64,000 nucleotides of DNA from CAIWHR01 sp963786625 (GCA_963786625.1 CAWAZS010000001.1:310001-374000), one strand, 5' to 3'. Positions 25,336 through 35,055 are shown, counted from the stretch's first letter. The notes: generated from the sequence alone by a model not told the origin. A program made the numbers and translations.

Positions 25336-26093
25336 CGCCCGCCGGCGCTTCCTGACGCGCGCGCTGGCGGCGGCGGGAACGACGCTCGTCGCCGGGTGCG
25401 AGCGGCTGTCGCAGACCGATTGGTTTCCCAAGGTGCTGGGCGTCGGCGAGTCGGTCAGTTCCGCGGTTGCGCACGCGGTGACCTCCCGCAAGTCGATGGC
25501 GCAGGAGTTCACGGAAGCGGATCGCTCGCCGACGTTTCGCAGCAACGGGACCGCCGCGCCCGACAGCGACGAATATCGGGCACTGGCTGCGGACGCCTTC
25601 GCCGCGTATCGACTGGAGGTCGGCGGCCTCGTCGCGCAGCCGGCGAGCTTCTCGCTGGCGCGAGTTGCGCGCACTGCCGAGCCGGACGCAGATCACCCGG
25701 CACGATTGCGTCGAGGGCTGGAGCGCGATCGCGAAGTGGAAGGGCGCGCGGCTCGCCGCGCTGCTCGAATCCGTGCGCCTGCAGCCGGAAGCGCGCTTCG
25801 TCGTGTTCCATTGCGCCGATCCGATGGAGGCCGACGGAACCGGCTTCTACTACGAGAGCATCGATCTCGAGGACGCGTTCCACCCGCAGACGATCCTCGC
25901 CTACGAGATGAACGACGCGCCGCTGCCGATCGCCAACGGCGCGCCGATCCGGCTGCGCGTCGAGCGGCAGCTCGGCTACAAGCACGCGAAGTACGTGATG
26001 CGCATCGAGCTCGTCGAGAGCTTCGCGCACATCGCGGGCGGGAAGGGCGGCTACTGGGAGGACCAGGGCTACCAGTGGTTCGCCGGCATCTGA
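25319..26093 (+). CDS. Sulfite-oxidase-like molybdopterin oxidoreductase (one frame break)
   Basis: About 257 residues. Seen: Tat signal RRRFLTRALAAAGTTLVAGC with a lipobox-like end, so exported folded; LEVGGLVAQPASFSL; then RHDCVEGWSAIAKWKGARL, whose Cys is the expected molybdenum ligand in the YedY/MsrP-SUOX fold; and the closing GYKHAKYVMRIELVESFAHI ... GYWEDQGYQWFAGI. The frame changes near 25665. It overlaps the cytochrome b gene by 17 bases, suggesting a periplasmic two-subunit oxidoreductase similar in plan to MsrPQ. The substrate is not deducible. Confidence 0.8.
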
Positions 26094-26506
26094 ACTGCAG
26101 GGCTCGAGCGAGCGGGTCCTGTGGCAAGCCTGCAACTTGCCCAATACCGGGCATGGCGGGCTGACCTGCGTTGGGCTGCTGGCGGCAACTCCGGTCGTTC
26201 GGAGTTGCCGCGGAAAATTATCGTGACGCTGTCCCGACCGATCGTCTACGACAACGGCGCGCGAGCCGAAGGCACGCCCGCGCTTGGGCAATCGGTGTGC
26301 GTGGTCACGAACGACAAGCCCGCGGTCGAGAGCCGCCGGCAGGACGCCTGGCCGACGTTCGGCGCGTACAACATCACGTACCGGCACGGCTAGCTTCCTG
26401 CCGCCCGCGTTGCGCGACTGGCCCCGGGCCCCGCGGGAGAGCTCCTGGCCTCGCTCAATTGCTGCGACTTGGCGTACCGGTGCAGTTCGGCGGCTTTGCG
26501 GGCAGT
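26094..26506. other. Region with an unassigned open frame
   Basis: A plus-strand frame at 26121-26393 (90 residues, ending TFGAYNITYRHG) is open but matches nothing I know and lacks a Shine-Dalgarno sequence. It could be the remains of a 3' end. Otherwise nothing is seen between the two convergent genes. Confidence 0.3.
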
Positions 26507-28033
26507 TCATGTCCCGTCGGCGAAGACTGAATCCTCGAGAAAGAAGATCGGGTATTCGGCCATCCGCTGGCCTGAATCGCGCAGGCATCTCATGTGGATG
26601 TCGAAGATGCGTTCCGAGAGGAAAGCAAGCACCCGTCGCTGGTAGCCACCCGGCCGGCTCCCCAAGAGCCGATCCAGGCCGAACAGGCAATCAAACCAGA
26701 ATCGACACAGTCCGTCGAACGTGGCCCACGGCATGATGAACATGTTGTTGGCGTAGAACCGCACGTCGCGTGCCTGCGCCACAACCTGAGAGGCGTAGTG
26801 CGGGTGGTGCTCCAGGACGTAATTGACCATTGCAAGATAGTGCTCGGGCACATGCGCAATCATGTACTGCTCCGAGTTTGCCACTCCCTCCGCAGTGGGC
26901 CGCGGGACGATGATGCTCCCTGCGCCGAGGTGCCCGGCGATCGCGGCCGAGTCCGCAAAATAGGATTCATGCTGTCGCGCCTGGACGAGGCTGCGCAGCC
27001 GCGTTTCACGCTGAGGATGCCAGGTGTTCGTTCGAAGATCGAAATAGCGTCGATAGTGACAAAACCCGACGACGTCGAGATCGGGGACATTCTTCCAGAC
27101 CCAATAGATTGCCGTCATCTCCGAGAACTCGGAGTTTCGCCACGCAATATTTTCGCCGACGTCGTCGCGGACGATTTCAGGACCCGGATCGGGTATGTGA
27201 CTGCCGGCGCCCGCCAAGATCCTTCGAATACCCGGTATCGCCGGCATTCTGTCGGCTCGATGGCCGACGGCGAAAATGCCGACGCGTCCTTGCCCTGGCG
27301 TAACCGGGACGAGCTCGCGGCTCGCCGGACTGGATTTCGAGGCGAGGGAAGATTTCGGGGGAGCAGACGTCACGTCGATCGCGAACAGGTACGAGTAGGG
27401 CACATCTCCTTTGGCCGCGCACAAGGGGGCGTCCACCGGGAACTTGTCGTCCTGGTACCGGAGGAAGCGATCCATGAACGGATAGTTGTCGGCCAACAGT
27501 CCGGCATAGTGTTGAATGACTCCTTCGTTGACGTGCACGCTAAACGAGTGTCCTACGGTCACCACGGCGGCAAGCAGATCCGCCAACGAAGGGATTCCGT
27601 GCTGCATGTGCTCCGCGAGCCAAGGCGGGACCGTGCCGCCCGTTCCGGCGATATGCTTGGCGTACTCCGCGTCGCCCCACGCCGCAAAAGCGCCCGCGGG
27701 TCCGCTGATGATCACCCGCTTCCGAGCGACGCGAACGAGCTCTCGGATTGCACAGGGGCGATCGCTGTTCGCAAGGTGCTCGAGCGTGTCGACGCATACG
27801 ACGTCATCGAACGCGCCGTCGCGGAACGGCAGCGCCAGCACCGATCCGCAAACGGCGGTGAGATGCCGACCCACTCCGCCGCTGAACACACGGTCGATTC
27901 CCACTACCGGGCGCTTCAAGTAGCGGGCAATTCCCTCCGTCCCGCTTCCGACTTCGAGGATCCCGCGATCGGGAAAGAAGAGTTCCGGATAGCGCTCAAG
28001 GAGCGCCGCATACCGCACTTTCCAGTTGATCAT
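26507..28033 (-). CDS. Methyltransferase-DUF4422 fusion protein
   Basis: 508 residues. Residues 1-230: class I SAM methyltransferase with GILEVGSGTEGIARYL (SAM loop), AVCGSVLALPFRDGAFDDVVCVDTLEHL. Residues 270-508: DUF4422 (VGDDVGENIAWRNSEFSEMTAIYWVWKN-like region, VVGFCHYRRYFD), a domain found in polysaccharide glycosyltransferases. Proposed role: surface polysaccharide modification. ATG 28033 is chosen; an in-frame TTG at 28126 has no better signal. Codon use is visibly less GC-biased than its neighbours and it sits alone, suggesting acquisition by transfer. Confidence 0.75.
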   Translation of the reverse strand: MINWKVRYAALLERYPELFFPDRGILEVGSGTEGIARYLKRPVVGIDRVFSGGVGRHLTAVCGSVLALPFRDGAFDDVVCVDTLEHLANSDRPCAIRELVRVARKRVIISGPAGAFAAWGDAEYAKHIAGTGGTVPPWLAEHMQHGIPSLADLLAAVVTVGHSFSVHVNEGVIQHYAGLLADNYPFMDRFLRYQDDKFPVDAPLCAAKGDVPYSYLFAIDVTSAPPKSSLASKSSPASRELVPVTPGQGRVGIFAVGHRADRMPAIPGIRRILAGAGSHIPDPGPEIVRDDVGENIAWRNSEFSEMTAIYWVWKNVPDLDVVGFCHYRRYFDLRTNTWHPQRETRLRSLVQARQHESYFADSAAIAGHLGAGSIIVPRPTAEGVANSEQYMIAHVPEHYLAMVNYVLEHHPHYASQVVAQARDVRFYANNMFIMPWATFDGLCRFWFDCLFGLDRLLGSRPGGYQRRVLAFLSERIFDIHMRCLRDSGQRMAEYPIFFLEDSVFADGT

Positions 28034-28402
28034 GGAGACTGTAGTGGAAAGGCGGCGGATCGAACTACCTTTGCCGGCTTTCAATTGATCGACGTGATCA
28101 GAGGATAGGAAATCCAACGCTCGCAACGCGTCATCGCGAGCAGCCTAGCACGTCTTGACTTGCCCAGAGCGACGGGGAGCCGAGGCGCTGCGGCGTCGCG
28201 GCGGGCCACGGTGGCACCGCGTGCGGATGTATTGCGAGCGTCAGCTTCCCCCAGGTTGACAGTCAGCTTTCGGGAATCTCGACAGGCCGGCTTTGGGTCG
28301 ATCTGCGACCGTCTACGATCGAGCAGCTCGCGTTCAGACTCGACGGTCGCAGACCGGCCAGGAGCCGACCGCCATCGAGCAGCGACAAACCGGTCTGTCG
28401 CG
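28034..28402. other. Intergenic region, no gene seen
   Basis: Lower GC than the surroundings, no supported gene. Several short inverted stretches around GATCTGCGACCGTC and its partial complement are visible near 28300-28360 without a clear terminator form. Confidence 0.3.
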
Positions 28403-28921
28403 TCAGTGCACCGCAAAGGTGATGCGCGCGGTGCCCGGCCCCAGCGCCCGGGCCAACTCGGCACTTTCTGCAATGCGCCCGATTCGGGTGTAGCTGTAGC
28501 TGGAGCGGAACGTCTCGTAGAACACCACCAGCGTTTCATCGCCGTACAGCATCACATCACCGGTTCGAATGGTGCCCGGCCGCACGGCATTCGTGGGCAA
28601 GCTGCGCGGCAGACGGACGTGCTTCTCGTTGCCGTTCAGATCGGGCATGTCGAGCGTCGTAGGCAGCAGTTGCACGAACGCGCGCGTGGTCGGGTTGTCT
28701 TCCAGGGTGACGGCAAAGCGCTTGGCGCCGATGGTCATCCACATGAGGGCCTGCTCCCGAGATGTGGTGGGCGGGTCGATCGAGCGTGTGCCGCCCACGG
28801 CGCGTCGGTCGTCGGCGGCACCAGCGGAAAGCGCCAGTGCCAGGCCCAACAGGGCGCCGCCGATCCGAGCTCGGCGCTTGCGCCCGAGGAGTTCACGCTG
28901 GAAGGTGTCACGGACGGTCAT
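28403..28921 (-). CDS. Cyclophilin-like-fold secreted protein
   Basis: 172 residues. Seen: basic N-terminus and hydrophobic signal (ARIGGALLGLALALSAGA), then the cyclophilin_like domain with MTIGAKRFAVTLEDNPTTRAFVQLLPTTLDMPDLN, GDVMLYGDETLVVFYETF and YTRIGRI. By family knowledge these small beta-barrel proteins lack proven isomerase activity. It follows the hydrolase gene with a 62-base gap, in the same divergent unit controlled by the LysR gene. Confidence 0.75.
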   Translation of the reverse strand: MTVRDTFQRELLGRKRRARIGGALLGLALALSAGAADDRRAVGGTRSIDPPTTSREQALMWMTIGAKRFAVTLEDNPTTRAFVQLLPTTLDMPDLNGNEKHVRLPRSLPTNAVRPGTIRTGDVMLYGDETLVVFYETFRSSYSYTRIGRIAESAELARALGPGTARITFAVH

Positions 28922-28983
28922 CGGTACTTCCTCGATCCTGCGGTGTCCTCATCTGCTGAGGAAGCGCCAGGGACAAGTTCGTC

Positions 28984-30171
28984 TCAGGTGGCAGCCGCTG
29001 CCGCGCGCTGCCCCAGATGCTCGCTGAAGAACGCCGCCAGCTTGGCCCACGGAATCAGACTCACGCGGTCGTACAGATCGACGTGGCCCGCCCCGGGAAC
29101 CCAGTGCAGCTCCTTTGGCTCGGCGGCGCGCTTGTAGGCGTCCTCGCTGAACTCGCGCGAGTGCGCTTCGGTGCCCGTGATGAACAGCATCGGACGCGGG
29201 GAGATCGTCTCGATGTCGTTGAACGGGTAGAAGTTCATGAACCGGGTGTTGCTGCTCAGCGTGGGATGCGTGGTCAGCAGAGGCGATTGGCCCGGGGGCG
29301 TGTACTCGCCTCGGGGGGTGCGGTAGAAGTCGTAGAACTCGCGCTCGATGGGATGGGACCTCTCGGTGATCTCGTGCACCGTGCCGCTGGTGTACTTGGT
29401 TTCGCCGCCCGCAAACTCGACGTAACGCTGCTGCGCCGCCTCGGCGATGATGGCCTTGCGTTGCGCCAGCGTTTGCGATTTGTTGAGCGCATGACGGTTG
29501 GCGGCGCCCATGTCGTACATGCTGACCGTGGCGATGGCCTTCATGCGCGGGTCGATCTTGGCCGCGCTGATGGCAAAGCTGCCGCTGCCGCAAATGCCGA
29601 TCACGCCGATGCGCTCGCGGTCTACGAAGCGCTGCGTGCCCAGGTAATCGACGGCGGCGCTGAAGGCTTCGGCATAGAGGTCGGGCGATACCAGGTTGCG
29701 CGGGCGGCCTTCACTCTCGCCCCAGAAGGGCAGGTCGATCGACAGCGTCACGAATCCCTGCTCGGCCATCTTCGTGGCATAGAGGTTGGCGCTCTGCTCC
29801 TTCACCGCACCCATCGGGTGCCCGACGATGATGGCTGCGTGGGCGCTGCTGCGGTTCAGGTTGTTCGGTACGAACAGGTTGCCCGCCACGTCCATGTCGA
29901 ACTGATTCTTGAAGCGGACCTTGCGCACCGTCACCCCGGGGCTTTGATAGAAGTTGTCCGCATCCTCGGGCAGACGGCCGGCTGCGGACTGCGTCGTCGA
30001 TCGCGCAGGCGATGCCGGCCGCGTCTGGGCCGCCGGCTCGCCGCCCGCAACCATCAGACCGCCCAGGGCAACCAGGCTGGCGCTGGCGCGCTTGATGAAG
30101 CTGCGGCGCTGCGGTGCGTGCTCAGCTTCGTCGGGGGCAAGCGGCTGCTGCAAGTTCAGTGAGGTGCTCAT
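28984..30171 (-). CDS. Tat-exported alpha/beta hydrolase (dienelactone-hydrolase-like)
   Basis: 395 residues. Seen: Tat signal RRSFIKRASASLVALGG; alpha/beta-hydrolase core with HAAIIVGHPMGAVKEQSANLYA, LPFWGESEG, the nucleophile elbow RIGVIGICGSGSF (Cys or Ser in the elbow, as in DLH relatives) and a closing GAGHVDLYDR with the catalytic His. The start at ATG 30171 has AGGAGC about 7 bases upstream; an earlier in-frame start at 30228 would displace the Tat signal. It is divergent from the LysR gene and followed by the cyclophilin-like gene. Confidence 0.82.
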   Translation of the reverse strand: MSTSLNLQQPLAPDEAEHAPQRRSFIKRASASLVALGGLMVAGGEPAAQTRPASPARSTTQSAAGRLPEDADNFYQSPGVTVRKVRFKNQFDMDVAGNLFVPNNLNRSSAHAAIIVGHPMGAVKEQSANLYATKMAEQGFVTLSIDLPFWGESEGRPRNLVSPDLYAEAFSAAVDYLGTQRFVDRERIGVIGICGSGSFAISAAKIDPRMKAIATVSMYDMGAANRHALNKSQTLAQRKAIIAEAAQQRYVEFAGGETKYTSGTVHEITERSHPIEREFYDFYRTPRGEYTPPGQSPLLTTHPTLSSNTRFMNFYPFNDIETISPRPMLFITGTEAHSREFSEDAYKRAAEPKELHWVPGAGHVDLYDRVSLIPWAKLAAFFSEHLGQRAAAAAT

Positions 30172-30263
30172 GATCGGTGCTCCTGGATGAATGTCCTTCA
30201 GCGGATGACACCGAGTTTGGCAAAGCATCGAGCCATTGACTAGTTGATGAATGCTTATCCAGT

Positions 30264-30286
30264 CTATTAGAATGGCTAATTAATAG
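30264..30286. promoter_or_regulatory. Candidate LysR-type operator
   Basis: CTATTA-N11-TAATAG, a perfect inverted repeat in an AT-rich spacer between the divergent hydrolase and LysR genes. This fits the T-N11-A binding pattern of LysR regulators acting on the adjacent gene. Binding is an inference. Confidence 0.55.
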
Positions 30287-30298
30287 CCGAAGGTGACA

Positions 30299-31204
30299 AT
30301 GGCAAGACGCAACCTCAACGACCTGCTGGCCTTCGTGACCGTGGCGCGCGAAGGCAGCTTTACCCGCGCCGCTGCCACGCTGGGGGTCACGCAATCGGCG
30401 CTGAGCCAGGCCATCCGCGGGCTGGAGGAGCGGCTGCAGATTCGCCTCCTCACGCGCACCACGCGCAGCGTCGCGCCCACGGCGGCCGGCGAGCGACTGG
30501 CGCACGCCATCGGCCATCGCTTCGACGAGATCGAAGCCGAGCTCGACGCGCTGACCGAACTGCGCGACAAGCCGGCGGGCACCGTGCGCATCACCTGCGG
30601 CGACAACGTGCTACGCACGGTGTTGCTGCCCAAGCTCACGCCGTTGCTGCGCGAGTATCCGGACATCACGCTCGAGTTCGACATGAGCTACGGATTCCGC
30701 GACATCGTGGCCGACCGCTTCGATGCCGGCGTGCGCCTTGGCAACACCATCGACAAGGACATGATCGCGGTGCCTATCGGACCGCCACTGCGCATGGCGG
30801 TGGTGGCCTCGCCGGCCTACTTCGAGATCCATCCCAAGCCGAAGACACCGCAGGACCTGACCGCACACCGCTGCATCAACCAGCGCATGCCGAGCTCGGG
30901 CGGCCTGTACGTGTGGGACTTCGCGCGCCGCGGCAAGCAGGTGAACGTGCGGGTCGATGGTCCGCTGATCTTCAACACCGCGCCGCCGCAGGTCGACGCG
31001 GCGTTGGCCGGGCTGGGCATCGTCCTGCTGCCCGAGGATGAACTGGCCCCGCATCTGTCCGATGGAAGCCTGGTGCGCGTGCTGGAGGACTGGTGCCCTC
31101 CGTTCGCGGGTTATCACCTGTACTACCCGAGTCGCCGGCAGCCATCACCGGCGTTCAGTCTGGTGGTCAAGGCGCTGCGTGTGGATGCAGCCGGTCCGCT
31201 GTAG
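30299..31204 (+). CDS. LysR-family transcriptional regulator
   Basis: 301 residues. Seen: winged HTH NLNDLLAFVTVAREGSFTRAAATLGVTQSALSQAIRGLEERL and the periplasmic-binding-like effector domain (GTVRITCGDNVLRTVLLPKLTPLLREYP). It matches the subfamily with N-terminal MARRNLNDL. It probably controls the divergent hydrolase-cyclophilin pair and itself. The ATG 30299 is preferred to GTG 30293 by family N-termini. Confidence 0.87.
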   Translation: MARRNLNDLLAFVTVAREGSFTRAAATLGVTQSALSQAIRGLEERLQIRLLTRTTRSVAPTAAGERLAHAIGHRFDEIEAELDALTELRDKPAGTVRITCGDNVLRTVLLPKLTPLLREYPDITLEFDMSYGFRDIVADRFDAGVRLGNTIDKDMIAVPIGPPLRMAVVASPAYFEIHPKPKTPQDLTAHRCINQRMPSSGGLYVWDFARRGKQVNVRVDGPLIFNTAPPQVDAALAGLGIVLLPEDELAPHLSDGSLVRVLEDWCPPFAGYHLYYPSRRQPSPAFSLVVKALRVDAAGPL

Positions 31205-31447
31205 CGTCGTGAGGTGAAACGTCAGTCGTCGAGTCATGCGGCGTATGAATGACCGCTTACTCGGCTTGTCATCGGCGGCTTCGGGTCGGTGCGGTCCCGT
31301 GGCGAACGGGAAGCAACGGCCGCTCTTGCGTCTAGTACAGCCATCGCAATACGACGACGGCGAACCACTATGATTTTTCGGCCGATGGTCTCGATTGAGC
31401 GGGTGTGGTGGCCCGATAGATCAATCCGAACCCATTGTTTCGGGGTC

Positions 31448-33097
31448 TCACGCGAATACGCCGTGCAGGAACCATTCGCCGTCGTCGATCGCCGTAGCGG
31501 TGATCGCGATAGATCCACACGGTCTCGCCGCGCGGGTTCTCGGCGACGAAGTAATCGCGGCGCACGTCGGCGCCGTCCCACCAGCCCGATTCGATCCGCT
31601 CCGGCCCGTCGCGCAGCACCCACGGCTGCACTTCGAGCAGATGGCCGAGCGGCTCCGGCTCGGCGAGCAGCCAGACGGGGCGAGGCGGCACGGCGAGCGG
31701 AGGGCAGTGCTGCGGGTCCGGCCGCGGCGTGTACCGTGGGTCCGGCTTCAGCCGGCCGTGTACGGCCATCGCAGCCCGGTGTCCGGCTGAAGCCGGACCC
31801 ACGGCACGTGGCGGTATACGGCCGGCTGAAGCCGAGCCTGCGACATCTGCCTGCACCCTGCGCCACGCGCGCTCGGGCCGGTGCTCGGCGCGCGGCACGA
31901 CGAGCGTCACCGCATCCTCGCCCAGGCGCGCGCGCAGCCGGTCGAGCAGCGGCACGGTCGCCGTCACGTCCTCGCCGGGGAGCAATCCGAGATTGCGGCC
32001 GGCGAGCGGCGCGGTCGCCTCGCTCGCAAGCGTGATCGCCTCGACCGGCGCCGGCAGCGCGACACGGGCGAGCCGCTCGCGCAGCACCGCGACGAGATGC
32101 GCGGGCTCGCGCGCCGGCGCGGCGAGCGCGAAGCGGACGGCGGTCGCGGGAATCGCCGGTCTTCGCGCCGACGTAACGCTCGTGCGCCAGCGCGAGCGAC
32201 ATTTCGACGACACCGAGCCCGCGGCCGCAGCAGCCATCCCGCCAGTTCGTGCACCAGCCGATTCACCGCGAACGCGAGCGCCTCGGCGCTGTCCACCGGC
32301 GCCGGCAGCTCGATCCTTCCCGTGTAGCGCGGCGGTGGCACGAATGGCGGTCGCGGGTCGGGAACGAGGCCGCGCGCGCGGTCGAGGAACGCGACGAAGT
32401 CCGCGCCGACGCGCCGTGCCAGCGCCGCGCGCGGCAACGCGCAGCGCCTGTCCGAACGTCGTGATGCCGGCGGCGGCGAGGGCGGCGACGGCGGCGGGAT
32501 CGACGTCGGCGAGCGCGAGCGGCAGGGGTGCGAGCGCATCGGGAACGGACTGCGCGGCTCCGAAATCGGCGAATGCGGGGACCGATCCGGGTGCTCCATC
32601 GCGGGTACCGAGAACACCAGGACGGCTCCCGCGCGGCACGCGCGAGCAGCAGCGCGGCGGCCGGGGTGGGCGCGAGCGCGAGCCGCGCGGTGTAGCCGAG
32701 ATCGCGCGCGCCGCGGCGAGAGCCGCGCCGTCAGTTGCCGCAGGCCGCCGAAGAGCCGCAGGCTGCCGCCGATCTCCGCGAGCACCGCGTCGGGCGGCGC
32801 GAGGCGCGACGGCCGGCGTGAACTGCGTCGCCCAGGTGGCGACGCGCCGCGAGCGCGGCGGCTTCGGCCTGCGGGTCGCGGTCGCGCAGCACGAGGTCGG
32901 GAGCGAGCGCGAGCGCCGCCGAGACGAGTTGCCCCGCGCGAACCCCGGCGTCACGCGCGCCGCGGCATTCGCGCCGACGATGCGCGGCGTGTGCCCGCCG
33001 GTCGCCACCGCGAACGGTTCGCCGCATCGGCCGGCGAGACTGCCCGCGCGAAGACGTCGAGCGGCAGCGAGGGCAGGAGCAGGCAGGCCCAGAGCAT
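31448..33097 (-). CDS. imuB: ImuB, Y-family-like mutasome protein (many frame breaks, repeat insert)
   Basis: About 550 residues when the frames are joined. Seen in pieces: MLWACLLLPSLPLDVF (start), PFAVATGGHTPRIVGANAAAR, AGQLVSAALALAPDLVLRDRDP, MLAEIGGSLRLFGGLRQL, ALAPLPLALADVDPAAVAALAAAGITTFGQALRV, RIELPAPVDSAEALAFAVNRLVHELAGWLL, LGLLPGEDVTATVPLLDRLRARLGEDAV, and the end EWFLHGVFA. It is the catalytically inactive Y-family protein that links DnaE2 to the clamp. At least eight frame changes occur between 31470 and 33060, so it is either badly sequenced or decaying. It also holds a palindromic-repeat insert. Confidence 0.8.
31737..31838. repeat. Three TCCGGCTTCAGCCGGA palindromes inside imuB
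   Basis: Copies at 31737-31756, 31781-31802 and a degenerate one at 31820-31838, in alternating orientation. The local imuB frame stays open through them, giving a Gly-Pro-Ala-Ser-Ala-Gly-rich stretch between RAWRRVQA and the conserved tryptophan-rich C-terminal region. Confidence 0.8.
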
Positions 33098-33736
33098 GGC
33101 GCCGCATCGCGCGTCGCATGGCGCCGGCTCATCGGCGACGGAAGGTCCGCGACGCCCCAGATCGCCGCCTCGGAAAGCCCCAGCTCGGCGAGCTCCGCCG
33201 CGCGCAGGTGGGCCTCGTTCGCGCAGAAGAATTCGTCGAGCTGCGGCGGCTTGACCGGTGTGCCGGCGAGCATCGCGTGCGCCTGCCCGCGATGATGGAT
33301 CTGGTGCTGGAAGAGGTGCGCGAGCAGCCGTGTGGCGGATTCGTCCTGGAGACCCGCGCGGCGCATCACCGGCACCGGCAGGGTGAGCTTGTCGTCGGTC
33401 GAGCGCCGAGCAGGCATCGATCAGGCGGCGATCGACGGCGCGCTGGGCCGCGGCGAGCTCCGCACAGGTTGCGAACGGCGTCTCGGGGTCGAAGAAGCGG
33501 CCCGGCTCGGTGTTGGGCGGCTCGCCGCGCATGGCGCGCTCCAGCGCGTCGACGTAATACCAGTCGACGGTGAGGTTGTGGTTCAGCGTCGCCATGAGCG
33601 AAGGAAAGAAGCTCGTCCGCGGCGCGACGAAGTCGGCCTGCGACAGCCGGCTGCACGCGGCGAGCAGGCGATGGTTGGCCCAGGCGTTGTTGCAGGCCAT
33701 CGTGTAGAAGTGGTGGGCGAGGGGAGAGAGGGGCAT
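33098..33736 (-). CDS. DinB/YfiT-family protein (one frame break)
   Basis: About 210 residues. Seen: LAHHFYTMACNNAWANHRLLAAC, ATLNHNLTVDWYYVDALE and, after a frame change near 33412, HLFQHQIHHRGQAHAMLAG; these give the metal-binding His triad of the DinB four-helix fold. By family knowledge members are damage- or stress-induced metalloproteins, often thiol-dependent transferases. It lies 4 bases after imuA and runs into imuB, so it is part of the SOS mutagenesis unit. The exact C-terminus is uncertain because of the frame problems at the imuB junction. Confidence 0.75.
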
Positions 33737-33740
33737 GGGG

Positions 33741-34457
33741 TCAGCTTCCTGCGTTGCGTGGCGCCGGTCGCGCCGTGCGCGGCGCGAGGGCATGGCCCGC
33801 GCTCGTGCGGGGATCGAGGGGCGGCAGCCGGCTGCGGCAGCCGGCGTCCACGTCGACGAACACCGGTCGCGCGAGATCGCCGCCGCGGCGCTTCAGCACG
33901 CGCACGGCGAGCCGGAGCTCCCGCGCCGCCAGCGCGAGCCGCAGCGACGCGGTGGCGGCGACCGCGCGCTGGCCGGGGCGCCGCCACAGCACGCCCCAGG
34001 TGCGGCCCTCGCGCGCGGCGAGGGCGAGCCGGCGCATGACGCGATCGTCGTGCTGGCCGAGCCAGGCGAACGCGGCGCCGCACTCGGGCGCGCGCAGCGC
34101 CTGCTCGTAGGCCCACAGCTGGTCGGCGGCGCTCCGGCAGCGGACGATGAAAAGCCGCGCGAGGTCGAGTCCCGCCGCGATCAGCGCCGGCGCGTACGGC
34201 ACGTGCGGCGGCGCGATCCAGACGACGTCGCGGCCGGCCGCCTGCAACCGGGCGAGCGCCGGCAGCGTCAGGCGGAGCTCGCCGATGCCTTCGCGCTCGA
34301 GCACGATCTCGGTCAACGCGCCTCCCGGCCAGCCGCGGCCGGGCAGCACCGCATCGAGCTCGGGGAAGCCGGACGGCAGCGCGGCGGGCTCGGGCGCGCA
34401 GTCGCCGCCGCGCCAGATCGCGGGGTTCGACAGCACGGTGGCCAGCGCAGGGTTCAT
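33741..34457 (-). CDS. imuA: ImuA, mutasome protein
   Basis: 238 residues, intact. Seen: ALPSGFPELDAVLPGRGWPGGALTEIVLEREGIGELRL, VVWIAPPHVPYAPALIAAGLDL, LWAYEQALRAPECGAAFAWLG and RLALAARE, which is the RecA/SulA-like fold of ImuA without a Walker A lysine. ImuA works with ImuB and DnaE2 in damage-induced mutagenesis. A pair of palindromes lies between it and the VOC gene upstream; dinB follows after 4 bases. Confidence 0.88.
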   Translation of the reverse strand: MNPALATVLSNPAIWRGGDCAPEPAALPSGFPELDAVLPGRGWPGGALTEIVLEREGIGELRLTLPALARLQAAGRDVVWIAPPHVPYAPALIAAGLDLARLFIVRCRSAADQLWAYEQALRAPECGAAFAWLGQHDDRVMRRLALAAREGRTWGVLWRRPGQRAVAATASLRLALAARELRLAVRVLKRRGGDLARPVFVDVDAGCRSRLPPLDPRTSAGHALAPRTARPAPRNAGS

Positions 34458-34502
34458 CGAAGAGGGGATTGTTCGGAGGCGCCCGACTGATTGTCCGGAT
34501 GT

Positions 34503-34576
34503 GTCAGGCTGAAGCCCGACCCACGAGCCAGTCGCGGCGGCGCCGCGATCGCTCGTGGGGCCGGCTTCAGCCGGTC
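34503..34576. repeat. Inverted pair of REP-like palindromes between VOC gene and imuA
   Basis: GTCAGGCTGAAGCCCGACCC and a facing TCCGGCTTCAGCCGG-type copy form one large stem (outer CTCGTGGG/CCCACGAG) around a GC-rich loop. It ends 5 bases after the VOC stop, so it may also attenuate transcription into imuA. Confidence 0.8.
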
Positions 34577-34581
34577 ATGCA

Positions 34582-35055
34582 TCAATCTGCTCCCGTTCCG
34601 CCCATCGCCTTTTCCGCACGCTTCGCGAGCTCGTCCGGCGGGACGTCCTCGATGTGGGTGGCGAGGTACCAGTGGTAGCCGAACGGATCGTCGACGCCGC
34701 CGGTGCGGTCGCCGTAGAACTGGTTCGCGACCGGGCGGACGAGCTTCGCGCCGGCGGCGACCGCCTGCGCGACCTGCGCATCGACATCCTCGACGTAGAC
34801 CATCAGCGAGATCGGCGAGCCGCCGAGCGTGCGCGCGCTCTTCGCGCCCATCTCCGGGGATTCGTCGGCGAGCATGATCGGCGAATTGCCGATCCTGATC
34901 TCGGCGTGCCCGATCCTGCCGCCGGGAGCGGGCATGCGCAGCAGCTCGACGGCGCCGAACGCCTTCTTGTAGAACTCGAGCGCGCGCGTGGCGTCGTCGA
35001 GGACGAGGTACGGCGTCACCGAGTGGTAGCCATCGGGGATGGGTTTCACGGCCAT
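34582..35055 (-). CDS. VOC-superfamily (PhnB/glyoxalase-like) protein
   Basis: 157 residues. Seen: YLVLDDATRALEFYKKAFGAVELLRM, GRIGHAEIRIGNSPIMLADE, LMVYVEDVDAQVAQAVAAGAKLVRP and DRTGGVDDPFGYHWYLATH, the paired beta-alpha-beta modules of the VOC fold with conserved His and Glu metal-site positions. The substrate is unknown. AAGGAGG lies about 9 bases before the ATG. It lies inside the lexA-to-imuB stretch. Confidence 0.82.
   Translation of the reverse strand: MAVKPIPDGYHSVTPYLVLDDATRALEFYKKAFGAVELLRMPAPGGRIGHAEIRIGNSPIMLADESPEMGAKSARTLGGSPISLMVYVEDVDAQVAQAVAAGAKLVRPVANQFYGDRTGGVDDPFGYHWYLATHIEDVPPDELAKRAEKAMGGTGAD

Noticed and set aside
26121..26393. Possible 90-residue gene after the molybdoenzyme
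   Set aside because: No Shine-Dalgarno sequence, no recognisable family, and composition gives open frames easily.
31205..31447. Insertion-sequence end next to imuB
   Set aside because: No inverted repeat, target duplication or transposase motif could be seen in this gap.
33735..33745. GGGGTCAG at the imuA-dinB junction as another hairpin element
   Set aside because: Only the 8-base motif is present; no complementary arm follows within 150 bases.
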